From assembly GCF_000620805.1 (NCBI RefSeq), contig NZ_KK211187.1:2853389-2917388 (forward strand): 64,000 nt of DNA. The letters are read 5' to 3'. Below are positions 42,136 to 51,024 of this stretch, piece after piece; position 1 is the first letter of the stretch, and every line of letters starts with the position of its first letter. A model generated the notes under the pieces. The model did not search any database and was not told the origin of the DNA. It worked only from the letters and a program-made list of their open reading frames with translations. A program made the position numbers and the translations under genes. This stretch comes from Exiguobacterium undae DSM 14481. Lineage in GTDB: Bacteria; Bacillota; Bacilli; Exiguobacteriales; Exiguobacteriaceae.

Positions 42136-43506
42136 ATGAAAAACACGAAAAAATTCGCAGCAACAGCAATGGCAGCAGCACTCGTATTACCAGGAACAGC
42201 AGCATTCGCTTCTGGTGGCGGAGATGAGATGAAACATGAGGACGGCGCGAAAAACGTCACGGTCAAAACAAAAGCCGCTGATCTTCGTGCAACACTTGAT
42301 CAACTACTCTCTGAGCACTTCGTGCTTGCCGTCATGGACATGAAAAAACAATATGACGGATCAAAAGACGCAAAATATTACGAAGCGGCTCTCAAACAGA
42401 ACGCACTCGACATGACACCAGCGATCGCATCGGTCTACGGTGAAGAAGGCGCGAAACAGTTCGAGAAAATCTTCGTCGACCATAACAAATACACAACAGA
42501 TCTCGTCAAAGCCGTCAAAGCCGACGACCAAGACGGCATCAACGCTTCAAAAGCGGAAACGGAAGAGTTCGTCCAAGACCTCTCGAGCTTCCTTGATACA
42601 GCAACAGAAGGTAAACTGCCGAAGGCAGCAGCAGAAGAAGTGCTCCGTGCCCATGAAGCGGACGTCTATAAAACATTCCAACAATATGCAGCCGGTGACT
42701 ACGAAGGATCGTACAACACGTTCCGCGAAGGATACAGCCGCATGTATGACATCTCGAAAGCACTCTCAGTCGCAATCACAACACAAATGCCTGAGAAGTT
42801 CGACAACACAAAAGCGGATACAAAAGCAGCTGACCTCCGGTCAACACTCAACAGTCTGGCAGCAGAGCACGTCGCACTGGCTAACATCAGCATGACAGCA
42901 GGCGTCGATCAAGCGAAAGACTACGATGCAGCAAACTGGGCAGAAGACATGCACACAGCTGACTTCAAAGCGGCAATGAAATCGGTTTACGGTCAAGCAG
43001 GCGCGGATCAGTTCGAGCAAGTTTGGACGAAAAACCACATCGAAGCACAAGCAAACCTCGTCACAGCAGCAATCAATGACGACAAGAAATTGATGGGTGA
43101 CGCACAAGAGATGCTCAAAATGTTCTCAAATGACTTCGGTGCGTTCCTTGGCGCAGCAACGGAAGAAAACCTTCCGACAAAAGCAGCACAAGAAGCCGTA
43201 TCTGGCCACGAGACGTACATCCAAGATACATTCATGCAGTACACGGAAGGCGACTACAAAGGATCAGTTGATACGTTCCGTGAGTCTTACGCTTACATGT
43301 ACGGCGTGGGGGCAAACCTTGGTGACGCAATCGTCAAACAATCACCAGAGAAGTTCATGGACGGTACACCAGGCTCAATGCCAAACACAGGTAACGGCGG
43401 CATGAGCGACAACAACACAGCAGCAACGACTGGTGCGATCGCACTCTTCGGTCTCGCACTCGGTGCAGCCGGAATCGTCCTCGCTCGCAAACGTCAAAAC
43501 GCATAA
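42136..43506 (+). CDS. Cell-wall-anchored tandem-repeat protein (paralogue 2)
   Basis: 456 aa. Signal peptide ending AFA, a mature start SGGGDEMKHEDG, two helical repeats at about 48-225 and 231-410, then GSMPNTGNGG, a hydrophobic helix and RKRQ: a sorting signal like that of the paralogue at 36440-37813. Three of the four His positions are conserved in both repeats (SEHF/AEHV, VDHN/KNHI, RAHE/SGHE); the fourth (HMY) is R or Y here. Codon use is strongly biased (many GCA, ACA and AAA codons), which suggests high expression. Own terminator. Confidence 0.8.
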   Translation: MKNTKKFAATAMAAALVLPGTAAFASGGGDEMKHEDGAKNVTVKTKAADLRATLDQLLSEHFVLAVMDMKKQYDGSKDAKYYEAALKQNALDMTPAIASVYGEEGAKQFEKIFVDHNKYTTDLVKAVKADDQDGINASKAETEEFVQDLSSFLDTATEGKLPKAAAEEVLRAHEADVYKTFQQYAAGDYEGSYNTFREGYSRMYDISKALSVAITTQMPEKFDNTKADTKAADLRSTLNSLAAEHVALANISMTAGVDQAKDYDAANWAEDMHTADFKAAMKSVYGQAGADQFEQVWTKNHIEAQANLVTAAINDDKKLMGDAQEMLKMFSNDFGAFLGAATEENLPTKAAQEAVSGHETYIQDTFMQYTEGDYKGSVDTFRESYAYMYGVGANLGDAIVKQSPEKFMDGTPGSMPNTGNGGMSDNNTAATTGAIALFGLALGAAGIVLARKRQNA

Positions 43507-43521
43507 GACTAATGGATGAAC

Positions 43522-43560
43522 AAAGACCCCTTCAGAATTCGTTTCTGAAGGGGTCTTTTT
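43522..43560 (+). terminator. Rho-independent terminator
   Basis: AAAGACCCCTTCAGAA pairs with TTCTGAAGGGGTCTTT, followed by TT. Strong, for the wall protein 2 gene. Confidence 0.92.
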
Positions 43561-43605
43561 ATGTAAATAAGACAACACCTGTCCACTTCTCAGTGTTCAG
43601 TTGTC

Positions 43606-44193
43606 TTATTCCGTCACGTAACTTTCTTCTTTTTTAATACGTTGCCGACGTTTCGCATGCACGAGACTTGAAACAACTACCGTTAACAAAACAGCTAAAA
43701 TTAGCAGCACCATACTCGGGTTTTGAGTTAACCACATCCAAAGCTCGGACCATGTGACCGCCTCCCCGATTCGAACAATCAAAAACGTCCATAACCCGGT
43801 GTAGAGACCTGCCGCTGCGAATGTCATCGCCAAATAGCGCGGTAACGGATAACCGAGCAACCCGGCGACGTAATGAATCGGGTGTCGGACACCCGGTAAA
43901 AAGAACGATAACCCGATTGCCCACAACCCGCGGCGTTCCAAAATCGATTCGGCCTGCTCCAGAAATTTGGATTTCATGAAACGTTTCACGAGCGGAATCT
44001 CCCGGAAAAAACGTGCGAGCAGATAAAACCAAGTAAACGCAATAAAAAAGACCGGCCATGCCGCAAGCCAAATCAAAATCGGATGAATGCCTTCCCGTAA
44101 CCGTAATGCAACGTGTCCCATCATCAGCACATCATCCGATAAAGGGGTAAACATAATGCCGCCCGCTAACCGGACCAACGCCATAAAATCCAT
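43606..44193 (-). CDS. DedA-family membrane protein
   Basis: 195 aa from ATG 44193 (the longer frame to 44232 lacks a good ribosome site). Four to five membrane spans; the DedA signature appears in GLSFFLPGVRHPIHYVAGLLG near 105-125 (split: conserved Arg and Gly-rich). DedA proteins act as undecaprenyl-phosphate or phospholipid scramblases. Probably independent of the metal locus. Confidence 0.82.
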   Translation of the reverse strand: MDFMALVRLAGGIMFTPLSDDVLMMGHVALRLREGIHPILIWLAAWPVFFIAFTWFYLLARFFREIPLVKRFMKSKFLEQAESILERRGLWAIGLSFFLPGVRHPIHYVAGLLGYPLPRYLAMTFAAAGLYTGLWTFLIVRIGEAVTWSELWMWLTQNPSMVLLILAVLLTVVVSSLVHAKRRQRIKKEESYVTE

Positions 44194-44506
44194 GATTCTC
44201 TCACTTCCCTCTTTTTTCTCTCTATAGTTCAAGTATGCCCTTTTTTTCTATAGTTGAGCCCTTTTCTTTTCTTAACTAGTTCTTATATTTTCACGATGCA
44301 CTTAAAAAATATGATTTTGAATCCGTACATTGTCGCGATTACAAGTGTCTGTACTAAAGTAATCAAGCATTTTTTCGGGAAATCCTGCAATCGGTTTCTG
44401 TTTTCGGAATAATCGGAATGATTCAAACACGGTGGTAATACCATTTTGAATGTGCGAAAATAGCACCTATTCAGATTTACTACTCTTTTGAGAAAGGATG
44501 ATTGGT

Positions 44507-45709
44507 TTGAAGTTTAACATTGGTCTACTGGGACGTATCGTGATCGCCATCGCATTTGGAATTATAGTAGGTAGTCTCGTCACCGAACGCTTCGATTGGA
44601 TCGTCCGTTCTTTTGTAACGTTTAACGGCATATTTGGTCAATTCTTATCGTTCGCCATCCCACTCATCATCCTCGGCTTTATCGTTCCCGGGATCGGAGA
44701 ACTTGGGAAAGGTGCCGGAAAGCTGGTTGGCATCACCGCCCTCATTGCTTACCTGTCAACGGTTACCGCCGGACTCCTCGCTTATGGAACGGCCGTCAGC
44801 CTCTTCCCTAAAATGTTAAGCGGCTCATTCGGCAAGATGGAAAACCCGGAAGAAGCGTTGCTGAAAGGCTTCATGGAAATCGAAATCCCGCCGGTCTTCG
44901 GCGTCATGACAGCTCTTGTCATGGCATTCGTGTTCGGCATCGGGATCGCTGCCGTCAAGAGTGATCGCCTCTTGGAACTGGCGGTTGATTTCCGCAGCAT
45001 CATTGAACTCGTAATTGCGAAAGTCATCATTCCGTTACTTCCATTCCATATCGCGGGAATTTTCATGAACATGACGTATGCCGGTCAAGTCGCAGAAATC
45101 CTTTCTGTTTTTGCCCTTGTCTTCGTCGTCATCATCATCTTGCATTTTGTCATGTTGACACTTCAATATGTCATCGCAGGCATCGTCAATAAAGAAAATC
45201 CGTTTCGCCTCCTCAAGACGATGATGCCGGCTTACTTCACTGCCATCGGGACACAGTCTTCGGCAGCAGCGATTCCGGTTACGCTGCGTCAAACGAAGGC
45301 GAACGATACCGATGAGGAAGTCGCCAATTTCGTCGTCCCGCTCTGTGCGACGATCCACCTCGCCGGTTCAACGATTACATTGACCTCTGTCGTCATTGCG
45401 ATTCTTTACTTGAACAATCTGCCGGTGACATTTGGTCAAATCTTCCCGTTCATTCTCGCTCTCGGCGTCACGATGATTGCTGCACCGGGCGTTCCGGGCG
45501 GAGCAGTCATGGCTGCGACCGGACTGTTTGTGTCGATGCTCGGATTTGATCAAACGATGGTCAGTCTGGCGATTGCCCTGTATATCGCCCAAGACAGCTT
45601 CGGCACAGCCGCTAACGTCGCAGGTGATGGTGCCATCGCGAAAATCGTGCATGCCGTCAAACGCAACACATCCATTCTCGACGAAAAAAAGCCGCGTGAA
45701 ATTGCTTGA
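44507..45709 (+). CDS. Dicarboxylate/amino acid:cation symporter (DAACS)
   Basis: 400 aa from TTG 44507; AGAAAGG lies 10 nt upstream, while ATG 44498 is only 1 nt from it. Eight spans plus two hairpins; FGTAANVAGDG near 368 and TIHLAGSTITLT near 286 are DAACS landmarks. Likely imports a dicarboxylate or glutamate with sodium or proton. Single gene. Confidence 0.88.
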   Translation: MKFNIGLLGRIVIAIAFGIIVGSLVTERFDWIVRSFVTFNGIFGQFLSFAIPLIILGFIVPGIGELGKGAGKLVGITALIAYLSTVTAGLLAYGTAVSLFPKMLSGSFGKMENPEEALLKGFMEIEIPPVFGVMTALVMAFVFGIGIAAVKSDRLLELAVDFRSIIELVIAKVIIPLLPFHIAGIFMNMTYAGQVAEILSVFALVFVVIIILHFVMLTLQYVIAGIVNKENPFRLLKTMMPAYFTAIGTQSSAAAIPVTLRQTKANDTDEEVANFVVPLCATIHLAGSTITLTSVVIAILYLNNLPVTFGQIFPFILALGVTMIAAPGVPGGAVMAATGLFVSMLGFDQTMVSLAIALYIAQDSFGTAANVAGDGAIAKIVHAVKRNTSILDEKKPREIA

Positions 45710-45759
45710 TGCGGATCTCAGCGGTGCCTCAAAAAAAGATTAATTGAACGGAATATTCC

Positions 45760-45791
45760 AAACGACTTCGCATGACGCGGAGTCGTTTTTT
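45760..45791 (+). terminator. Rho-independent terminator
   Basis: AACGACT...AGTCGTT stem with T6, downstream of the symporter. Confidence 0.82.
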
Positions 45792-45886
45792 CGTGAACGG
45801 ATTCCGGCGAAAAGCAGGGATTTCGTTTCGCGTCCGAGAAGGTAGTCTAAGAACATAACTGCTGAAACGATAGAGGAGGAATTTCC

Positions 45887-46672
45887 ATGTTACATCGCCG
45901 GAAGACCTATACGATTCGCCCGGAACGACTGCAGGAATTTACCGAGTTCTTTCACACGTATCTCTACCCGTTACAAATCAGCCACGGCGCCCGTCTTGTC
46001 GGTCGCTGGGTAAACGAAGCAGAAGATGAAGTCATTGCAATCTGGGAATACCGTGATCGTGAACATTACGAACAAGTCGACCGGGACGTCCGTGGCAGCA
46101 CGCTGCGCCGCGAAGCGATGAAAAAACGCGCCCGTCTCGGAAAAAACCTTTATATTAAATCAACGGAAGACTTTTTGACAGCGACCGGTGTTTATGCCCC
46201 GCCGCGTGCCATCGTCAGCGTCACCGCTTATATCACGAACGAAGCCGGAGAAGTTCTGCTTGTCCGCAACCTCCATCGTGGGGACACGTATGAAATGCCG
46301 GGTGGTCAGGTCGAAAATCATGAATCGATTCTTGATGCCATCAAGCGTGAAGTTAAAGAGGAAACCGGCGCAGATGTCACAATCGACGGCATCACGGGGA
46401 TTTATCAAAACATCTCAAGCCACGTCCTCTGCGTTGCTTTCCGCGGCACGTACACAAGCGGAGAACTCCGTCCGCAAGAAGGGGAAACGGCGGAAGTCGG
46501 CTTCTTCCCGCTGACGCGCGACACTATCGACACGTATATCAAGCGGGAACACTTCCAATTGCGGACACTCGACGCGATGGAACCTCATTACTTCCCGCAT
46601 GCCTTATATAAAGTCAGACCGTATGAACTGATCAGCCGTTATGACGGAAATGCAACGTCATCTTTCCGTTAA
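45887..46672 (+). CDS. NIPSNAP-Nudix fusion protein
   Basis: 261 aa. Residues 1-95 are an NIPSNAP-like ferredoxin-fold domain (YTIRPERLQEFTEFFHTY; RLVGRWVNEAEDEVIAIWEY), and 107-235 a Nudix domain with the full box GGQVENHESILDAIKREV to KEETGADV at about 141-166. Known NIPSNAP proteins are poorly understood; fused, it may present a substrate or dimerise the enzyme. AGAGGAGGAA precedes ATG 45887. Confidence 0.88.
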   Translation: MLHRRKTYTIRPERLQEFTEFFHTYLYPLQISHGARLVGRWVNEAEDEVIAIWEYRDREHYEQVDRDVRGSTLRREAMKKRARLGKNLYIKSTEDFLTATGVYAPPRAIVSVTAYITNEAGEVLLVRNLHRGDTYEMPGGQVENHESILDAIKREVKEETGADVTIDGITGIYQNISSHVLCVAFRGTYTSGELRPQEGETAEVGFFPLTRDTIDTYIKREHFQLRTLDAMEPHYFPHALYKVRPYELISRYDGNATSSFR

Positions 46673-46700
46673 TTAACGTGTAATTCATTCGTACTCAACA

Positions 46701-46745
46701 AAAAAATCCAGTAGTAGACTCTATACGTCTACTGCTGGATTTTTG
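46701..46745. terminator. Bidirectional terminator
   Basis: AAAAATCCAGTAGTAGAC at the left and GTCTACTGCTGGATTTTT at the right, between convergent genes. Confidence 0.88.
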
Positions 46746-46770
46746 AATTTAGGTTCAGACATGCATTTTG

Positions 46771-47373
46771 TTAGAGGGAGAGTGCAATCAGGTCGACAAT
46801 CACGTGCGCAATCCAGGAACCCCAAATACTACGACCTGTTTTAATATAGAGGTAGTTGAAGATTACTCGAGCCACACCTTGCAGAAGAAGAACATGCAAG
46901 AGTGTCGATACGAATGAACCATCCCAGTATGACGGAATATGCATGAGACCGAAGACGACAGCACTTAACAGCGTACTCGTCCACATTGATAATCCTTTAC
47001 TCCGTGCGCCTTCAAGAATACCGATCCCGAGCAATTCTTCACCCATCAACATGAACGGCATGATAAAAATGATTTGTCCCAGATGACCGGATACCGGGTT
47101 CGCCGCCCATTCCATTCCTGCCATGCCCGATAATACCCCGATCAGCAGACCCACGACAAAGTAAAGGATGACGCTAAGGGGAATCATCCAAATCTTTTTC
47201 GGAAACGAAAGTACTTGAAGACTATCCTTTTTAAAAGCTACTGCCCATGCGATAAGCCCACAAACAAATAACGCTGACCATGCTGACTCCCACTGTACTA
47301 ATGCTCCAAAACCAATTAATAATAAGATTGCTCCTATTAATAAGCCACTGTTTGTCGTCCGCATCGTTTTCAT
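46771..47373 (-). CDS. CPBP (CAAX-type) intramembrane metalloprotease-like protein
   Basis: 200 aa, six spans. The family's motifs appear as LMGEELLGIGILEGAR near 110-125 (EExxxR type, with spacing slightly off), FGLMHIPSY near 146 and IAHVIVDLI near 190. Membrane protease or relative; substrate unknown. Divergent from the Rgg-like regulator. Confidence 0.8.
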   Translation of the reverse strand: MKTMRTTNSGLLIGAILLLIGFGALVQWESAWSALFVCGLIAWAVAFKKDSLQVLSFPKKIWMIPLSVILYFVVGLLIGVLSGMAGMEWAANPVSGHLGQIIFIMPFMLMGEELLGIGILEGARSKGLSMWTSTLLSAVVFGLMHIPSYWDGSFVSTLLHVLLLQGVARVIFNYLYIKTGRSIWGSWIAHVIVDLIALSL

Positions 47374-47552
47374 GACATGTTCCTCCTTGAGTAGTTACAC
47401 GATGTCTAAATCGTGTTTGATTTGATACTTGAAGTATAAGACGTACATTCGGGAATAATTCCAATAGTCTCCTATTTAGTACCTGTCCTTTTTAGGAACG
47501 TTTATTCTTTTGTCTTGTTCTTTTCTCATTGGGAAACAGCAGTCCATTGACT

Positions 47553-48473
47553 ATGAACACAGGAGGGATTTTTATCTTATCTCACGGAGAATTACTGAGG
47601 GAATTGCGGATCAAAAAAGGCGTCACACAAAAAGAACTGTACAGTGACGTCATGTCCAAATCCTATGCGATTCGATTCGAACAGGGAAAACATGAGATTT
47701 CGTTTCATCTCATTCAATTACTCCTCGAACGGCTTGGTATAGAACTTGATGAATTCCTGTACATTCAACATGAATACAAGGAATCGCTCGTCGAACAATT
47801 TTATGATGAGTATGGATTAAAGGGAAATGCGAATGATATTAAAGGATTGATGGCGTTACGGGAGACCTATCGCGATTTTCCTGATTCCTACCAAAATGAT
47901 TTACGGATTGCCGAACTGAATGCTCGTATCGAGCAACTTTCCTATTTCAATCAATACGGTGTGCTGTCGAAAGAAGCGGTCTCACAAGAGACGCGTGATA
48001 CGATTCATGACTACTTGGACCAGATTCAAACTTGGACGATTGGCGAACTACGTTTTTTTGCGAACACGCTTGATTTCATTGACTATGAGCGGAAAACAGA
48101 ATACTTCCGCAGCATTCTCCCCTCCCTGCATCGTTACAAGCACTTTAAGCGCGGACGGACCGTCATCTGTACTTTGCTGATTAATGAAATCCATGAATTG
48201 ATCATGAGTTCTGAGCTGAATATGGCGCAGACTTTACTCATCCAACTCGATGAATTTTCACAAGGGATCGAAACGATGTTTTATCGAAATACTCATCTCT
48301 TTTATACAGGCCTCCTCCTGATTGCCCAAGGTGAGCACAACACCGGGAAACAGGACGTCGAGCGGGCGTTGATGATCTACAACGTACTCGGCTACCATCA
48401 CCAAGAAGAACTCTCCCGTTCTTTTTTTGTCACCCTTCTCGGAGAAGAAGGACCGGATTCAGGTATCAAATAA
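47553..48473 (+). CDS. Rgg/PlcR-like XRE regulator with TPR-like sensor
   Basis: 306 aa from ATG 47553. The N-terminal helix-turn-helix (ELLRELRIKKGVTQKELYSD) is followed by a long all-helical sensor domain of the Rgg/MutR type that may bind a peptide. The start is doubtful. AGGAGGG at 47561-47567 lies inside the frame and points at codon ATC 47574, six bases downstream, where the family N-terminus would begin (ILSHGELLREL); ATG 47553 has no clear site. Regulated genes may be the divergent protease or the small membrane gene downstream. Confidence 0.8.
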   Translation: MNTGGIFILSHGELLRELRIKKGVTQKELYSDVMSKSYAIRFEQGKHEISFHLIQLLLERLGIELDEFLYIQHEYKESLVEQFYDEYGLKGNANDIKGLMALRETYRDFPDSYQNDLRIAELNARIEQLSYFNQYGVLSKEAVSQETRDTIHDYLDQIQTWTIGELRFFANTLDFIDYERKTEYFRSILPSLHRYKHFKRGRTVICTLLINEIHELIMSSELNMAQTLLIQLDEFSQGIETMFYRNTHLFYTGLLLIAQGEHNTGKQDVERALMIYNVLGYHHQEELSRSFFVTLLGEEGPDSGIK

Positions 48474-48545
48474 GCGACTTTTTACGTTCGTTCCTCTTGA
48501 TGTCGATAAAGTAAAGCTATATCAAATAAGAGGACGGTGACTTTT

Positions 48546-48707
48546 TTGAAAAAAACACGTTATTCGGGAAAGATGCTGCTAGAACGCGTTCTGATTTCCG
48601 TTATTTTACTTTGGCTCGCTTACATGTACATGCAGACGCATTTATTCGGATCAAAGCTAATGATACCGTTATCCGGATTCCTATCGGTTCAACTGTTTTT
48701 GCTTTAA
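48546..48707 (+). CDS. Short membrane peptide gene downstream of the Rgg-like gene
   Basis: 53 aa from TTG 48546, after AGAGGACGGTGAC. Basic N-terminus (KKTRYSGKM), a hydrophobic helix with VLISVILLWLAYMY, and a second hydrophobic segment (MIPLSGFLSVQLFLL). Rgg-like systems often sit beside their own small peptide gene, so it might be the signal, but this one is more hydrophobic than a secreted pheromone. Function unknown. Confidence 0.55.
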   Translation: MKKTRYSGKMLLERVLISVILLWLAYMYMQTHLFGSKLMIPLSGFLSVQLFLL

Positions 48708-48738
48708 AATCAGTCTCCCCTTATCTTTCAACCCAAAC

Positions 48739-48775
48739 ATCCCCCGCGACACGACATCGTCATGTGGCGGGGGAT
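48739..48775. terminator. Hairpin terminator between convergent genes
   Basis: ATCCCCCGC (48739-48747) pairs with GCGGGGGAT (48767-48775); the inner arm CGACATCG/CGTCATG extends it. T-rich on the plus side (ATTGTTTT). Confidence 0.75.
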
Positions 48776-48797
48776 ATTGTTTTATCTGCAGTGTCGA

Positions 48798-49658
48798 TCA
48801 CTCAGACGGAGCCAGAGCCAATCGAACGGTGATCCCGGCGTCATCCGTCACGTAAATAGCGTCGCCCGTCCGGTTCATCTCATACGACGTCTGTTCGATT
48901 GCCGAAACTGCTGCTTCACGTGATGCTTCAGTCGGATAAATCAGTGTCCAGTATGAAAGTCCAACGGCGTCCGATGGTGTTTCCGGCGCATCAACACCTG
49001 CCCAGACGTTTGTTCCGATATGGTGATGATAACCACCGGCAGCAAGGAATAATGCCCGCATCCGGGAAGCATCCGCCGCGACATCAAAGCCGAGCGTCTC
49101 GACATAAAACTTCCGCGCCGCTTCCAGCGATTTGACGTGGAAATGAACGTGTCCCATGACCGTATCCGCCGGCATTCCGTACCACTCTTCCTCACCCGCT
49201 TCCACGAGCATGCTTTGCCAATCAACCGGATCGGTCGTCATCTTGACGTCACCGTTCGCTTCGTAGGTCCACGTCTCGCGTGGACGATCGGCATAAATTT
49301 CAATGCCGTTCCCGTCCGGATCCGACAAATAAAATGCTTCGCTGACAAGATGATCGCCTTGTCCGAGTTCAACTCCTTGGGCAATCAGATTACGGATGAC
49401 AAATCCGAGCTCTTTTCGGTTCGGCAATAAAATTGCGAAATGATACAAGCCGGCCACCGAATTGTTCGGCAGTTGTTTTGCCGTACTGTGCTGGTCGAGC
49501 ACTACGAGCGGTGTCGTTTTGGCACCGAGTGTGGCCGTCTGTTCGTCTTGTGCCAAGACCGTCAAGCCGAGTGAATCACGGTAAAAGGTAATCGATTGAG
49601 CTAAATTCGTAATCCGTAAACGGACGGGTCCGAGTGTAATGTTTGGGTCAATGTTCAT
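48798..49658 (-). CDS. catE: Catechol-2,3-dioxygenase-like VOC protein (CatE type)
   Basis: 286 aa with two VOC/glyoxalase folds, the length of B. subtilis CatE (YfiE). GPVRLRITNLAQSITFYRDS starts the first, GLYHFAILLPNRKEL holds a His, and GHVHFHVKSLEAARKFYVET starts the second, with YHHHIGTNVW as a possible metal site. Cleaves catechol or quinol-type ring compounds. Divergent from an HxlR gene, as in the catDE/YodB/MhqR network. The exact substrate is not proven by the sequence. Confidence 0.72.
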   Translation of the reverse strand: MNIDPNITLGPVRLRITNLAQSITFYRDSLGLTVLAQDEQTATLGAKTTPLVVLDQHSTAKQLPNNSVAGLYHFAILLPNRKELGFVIRNLIAQGVELGQGDHLVSEAFYLSDPDGNGIEIYADRPRETWTYEANGDVKMTTDPVDWQSMLVEAGEEEWYGMPADTVMGHVHFHVKSLEAARKFYVETLGFDVAADASRMRALFLAAGGYHHHIGTNVWAGVDAPETPSDAVGLSYWTLIYPTEASREAAVSAIEQTSYEMNRTGDAIYVTDDAGITVRLALAPSE

Positions 49659-49737
49659 CTTTTTTCCTCCTCATGGATTCGCTTCGTGTGTTCATTATCC
49701 ATCAGGAGCGACCGGAACGGAAGTAGGCACTAAAAGG

Positions 49738-49762
49738 TGGTATAGTATCCTAAACGATACCA
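49738..49762. promoter_or_regulatory. Dyad operator between the dioxygenase and HxlR genes
   Basis: TGGTAT (49738-49743) and ATACCA (49757-49762) flank an inner GTATC...GATAC. It lies 14 nt before the HxlR ribosome region and in the divergent promoter area: probably the HxlR operator. Confidence 0.7.
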
Positions 49763-49775
49763 CGAAGGAGGCACC

Positions 49776-50150
49776 ATGATGGAACAGACACCCAGCTGTC
49801 GTGTCGAGACCGCACTAGAAATTCTGACTGGAAAATGGAAACCGTCGATTTTGCTCGAATTAATTACCCATGACACCCTTCGCTTCAGCGAGCTGAAACG
49901 GCATCTGCCGAACATCACGCAAAAAATGCTGACGGCCCAGCTCCGGGAACTGGAACTGAACGATATTGTCCACCGGGAAATTTATCAGGTTGTCCCGCCC
50001 CGTGTCGAGTATTCACTGACTGATTATGGCAAGACGCTCATTCCAGTCCTCCACGCCATCAACGCGTGGGGTGAAAAACACGTCGACCATTTGGCGCAGA
50101 AAGAAATGCTACAAGAAACCACTGCTTCTAGTGCAAGCGATTCATTTTAA
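49776..50150 (+). CDS. HxlR-family winged-helix regulator
   Basis: 124 aa. CRVETALEILTGKWKPSILL at about 9-28 carries the single conserved N-terminal Cys that in YodB/CatR-type members senses quinones and diamide; SELKRHLPNITQKMLTAQLR is the recognition helix region. AAGGAGG precedes ATG 49776. Divergent from the dioxygenase gene, with an operator between, so it probably represses it until an electrophile appears. Confidence 0.88.
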   Translation: MMEQTPSCRVETALEILTGKWKPSILLELITHDTLRFSELKRHLPNITQKMLTAQLRELELNDIVHREIYQVVPPRVEYSLTDYGKTLIPVLHAINAWGEKHVDHLAQKEMLQETTASSASDSF

Positions 50151-50230
50151 TCGAATCGCTCTTTTTTATGGAATAATATCCCTAATTTCACGTATACTGA
50201 CGGAATAGACTACTTAAGGGAGCGAAACCA

Positions 50231-51001
50231 ATGCGTCAACTTTATGCGATTGAACAGTTGCTTGAAAGCTTAAAACAAGATCCGGCCGTCGAAGCCGTCT
50301 TTCTGAAAGGATCATTTGGCCGTGGAGAGGAAGATGTCTATTCAGATATTGACCTTTATTGCCTAGTCGCCGGTAACACAATGCCCGATTTTTTGACACG
50401 CCGGATGGATCATCTGTCTGCTTACCGCCCCATCATCTGGAAAGACGACATCTTCATCGTCGCCCCGCAGTTGATTGCCGTCTATGACGACCTCTTACAT
50501 ATTGATTTGTTTACGGTGACACTCGATTCCTTGAATCACCACGATACGATCCGTGTTCTGTACGATCCGGCCGGACAACTCGAGCGCTATACCGACACGT
50601 CCTCTTTAGCACTGAGTACACAAGAAGCAGAAGACGAAGCGATTGATGCGATCTGGTTCCTGTTCCAGTACCAAAAAGCGGCCGGACGCGGCAATGCCTT
50701 ATGGGCGGTTGAAATGTTGCGGAGTGCCTTGACGAAATTCGCCAAAGTGTTGCTGCACCGTTACGTCCCCGACCGGGCCCAACTCGGTTTAAAGACGATT
50801 CCTGATTATTTACCGGACGCTCCACGCCTGCGCCTGGAAGCGATTTATGCGGTCCTCGTTCCGTCCACGCATGGCGAAGCAGCTCGTCTCTACCGGGAAT
50901 TTCTGCAGGCAGAATTACCACACCTGCAACAGATGCTGGTCCGTCAGCCGGATACGTTACAGTTACTCGACCGACTGTTGGCATCCGAACAGGTCTATTG
51001 A
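50231..51001 (+). CDS. Nucleotidyltransferase (aminoglycoside-adenylyltransferase-like)
   Basis: 256 aa. Residues about 15-50 hold KGSFGRGEEDVYSDIDLY, the GSxxRG...DID/D nucleotidyltransferase core with both acidic residues, followed by a helical domain (LWAVEMLRSALTKFAKVLL). Members attach nucleotides to small molecules, including antibiotics; the substrate here is unknown. AAGGGAG precedes ATG 50231. Confidence 0.8.
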   Translation: MRQLYAIEQLLESLKQDPAVEAVFLKGSFGRGEEDVYSDIDLYCLVAGNTMPDFLTRRMDHLSAYRPIIWKDDIFIVAPQLIAVYDDLLHIDLFTVTLDSLNHHDTIRVLYDPAGQLERYTDTSSLALSTQEAEDEAIDAIWFLFQYQKAAGRGNALWAVEMLRSALTKFAKVLLHRYVPDRAQLGLKTIPDYLPDAPRLRLEAIYAVLVPSTHGEAARLYREFLQAELPHLQQMLVRQPDTLQLLDRLLASEQVY

Positions 51002-51024
51002 GACCATTAAATCCAGCTTCGTGC

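Noticed and set aside
48611-48832. 73-aa plus-strand frame overlapping the 53-aa gene
   Set aside because: No ribosome site at its ATG, runs through the terminator hairpin and into the dioxygenase 3' end.
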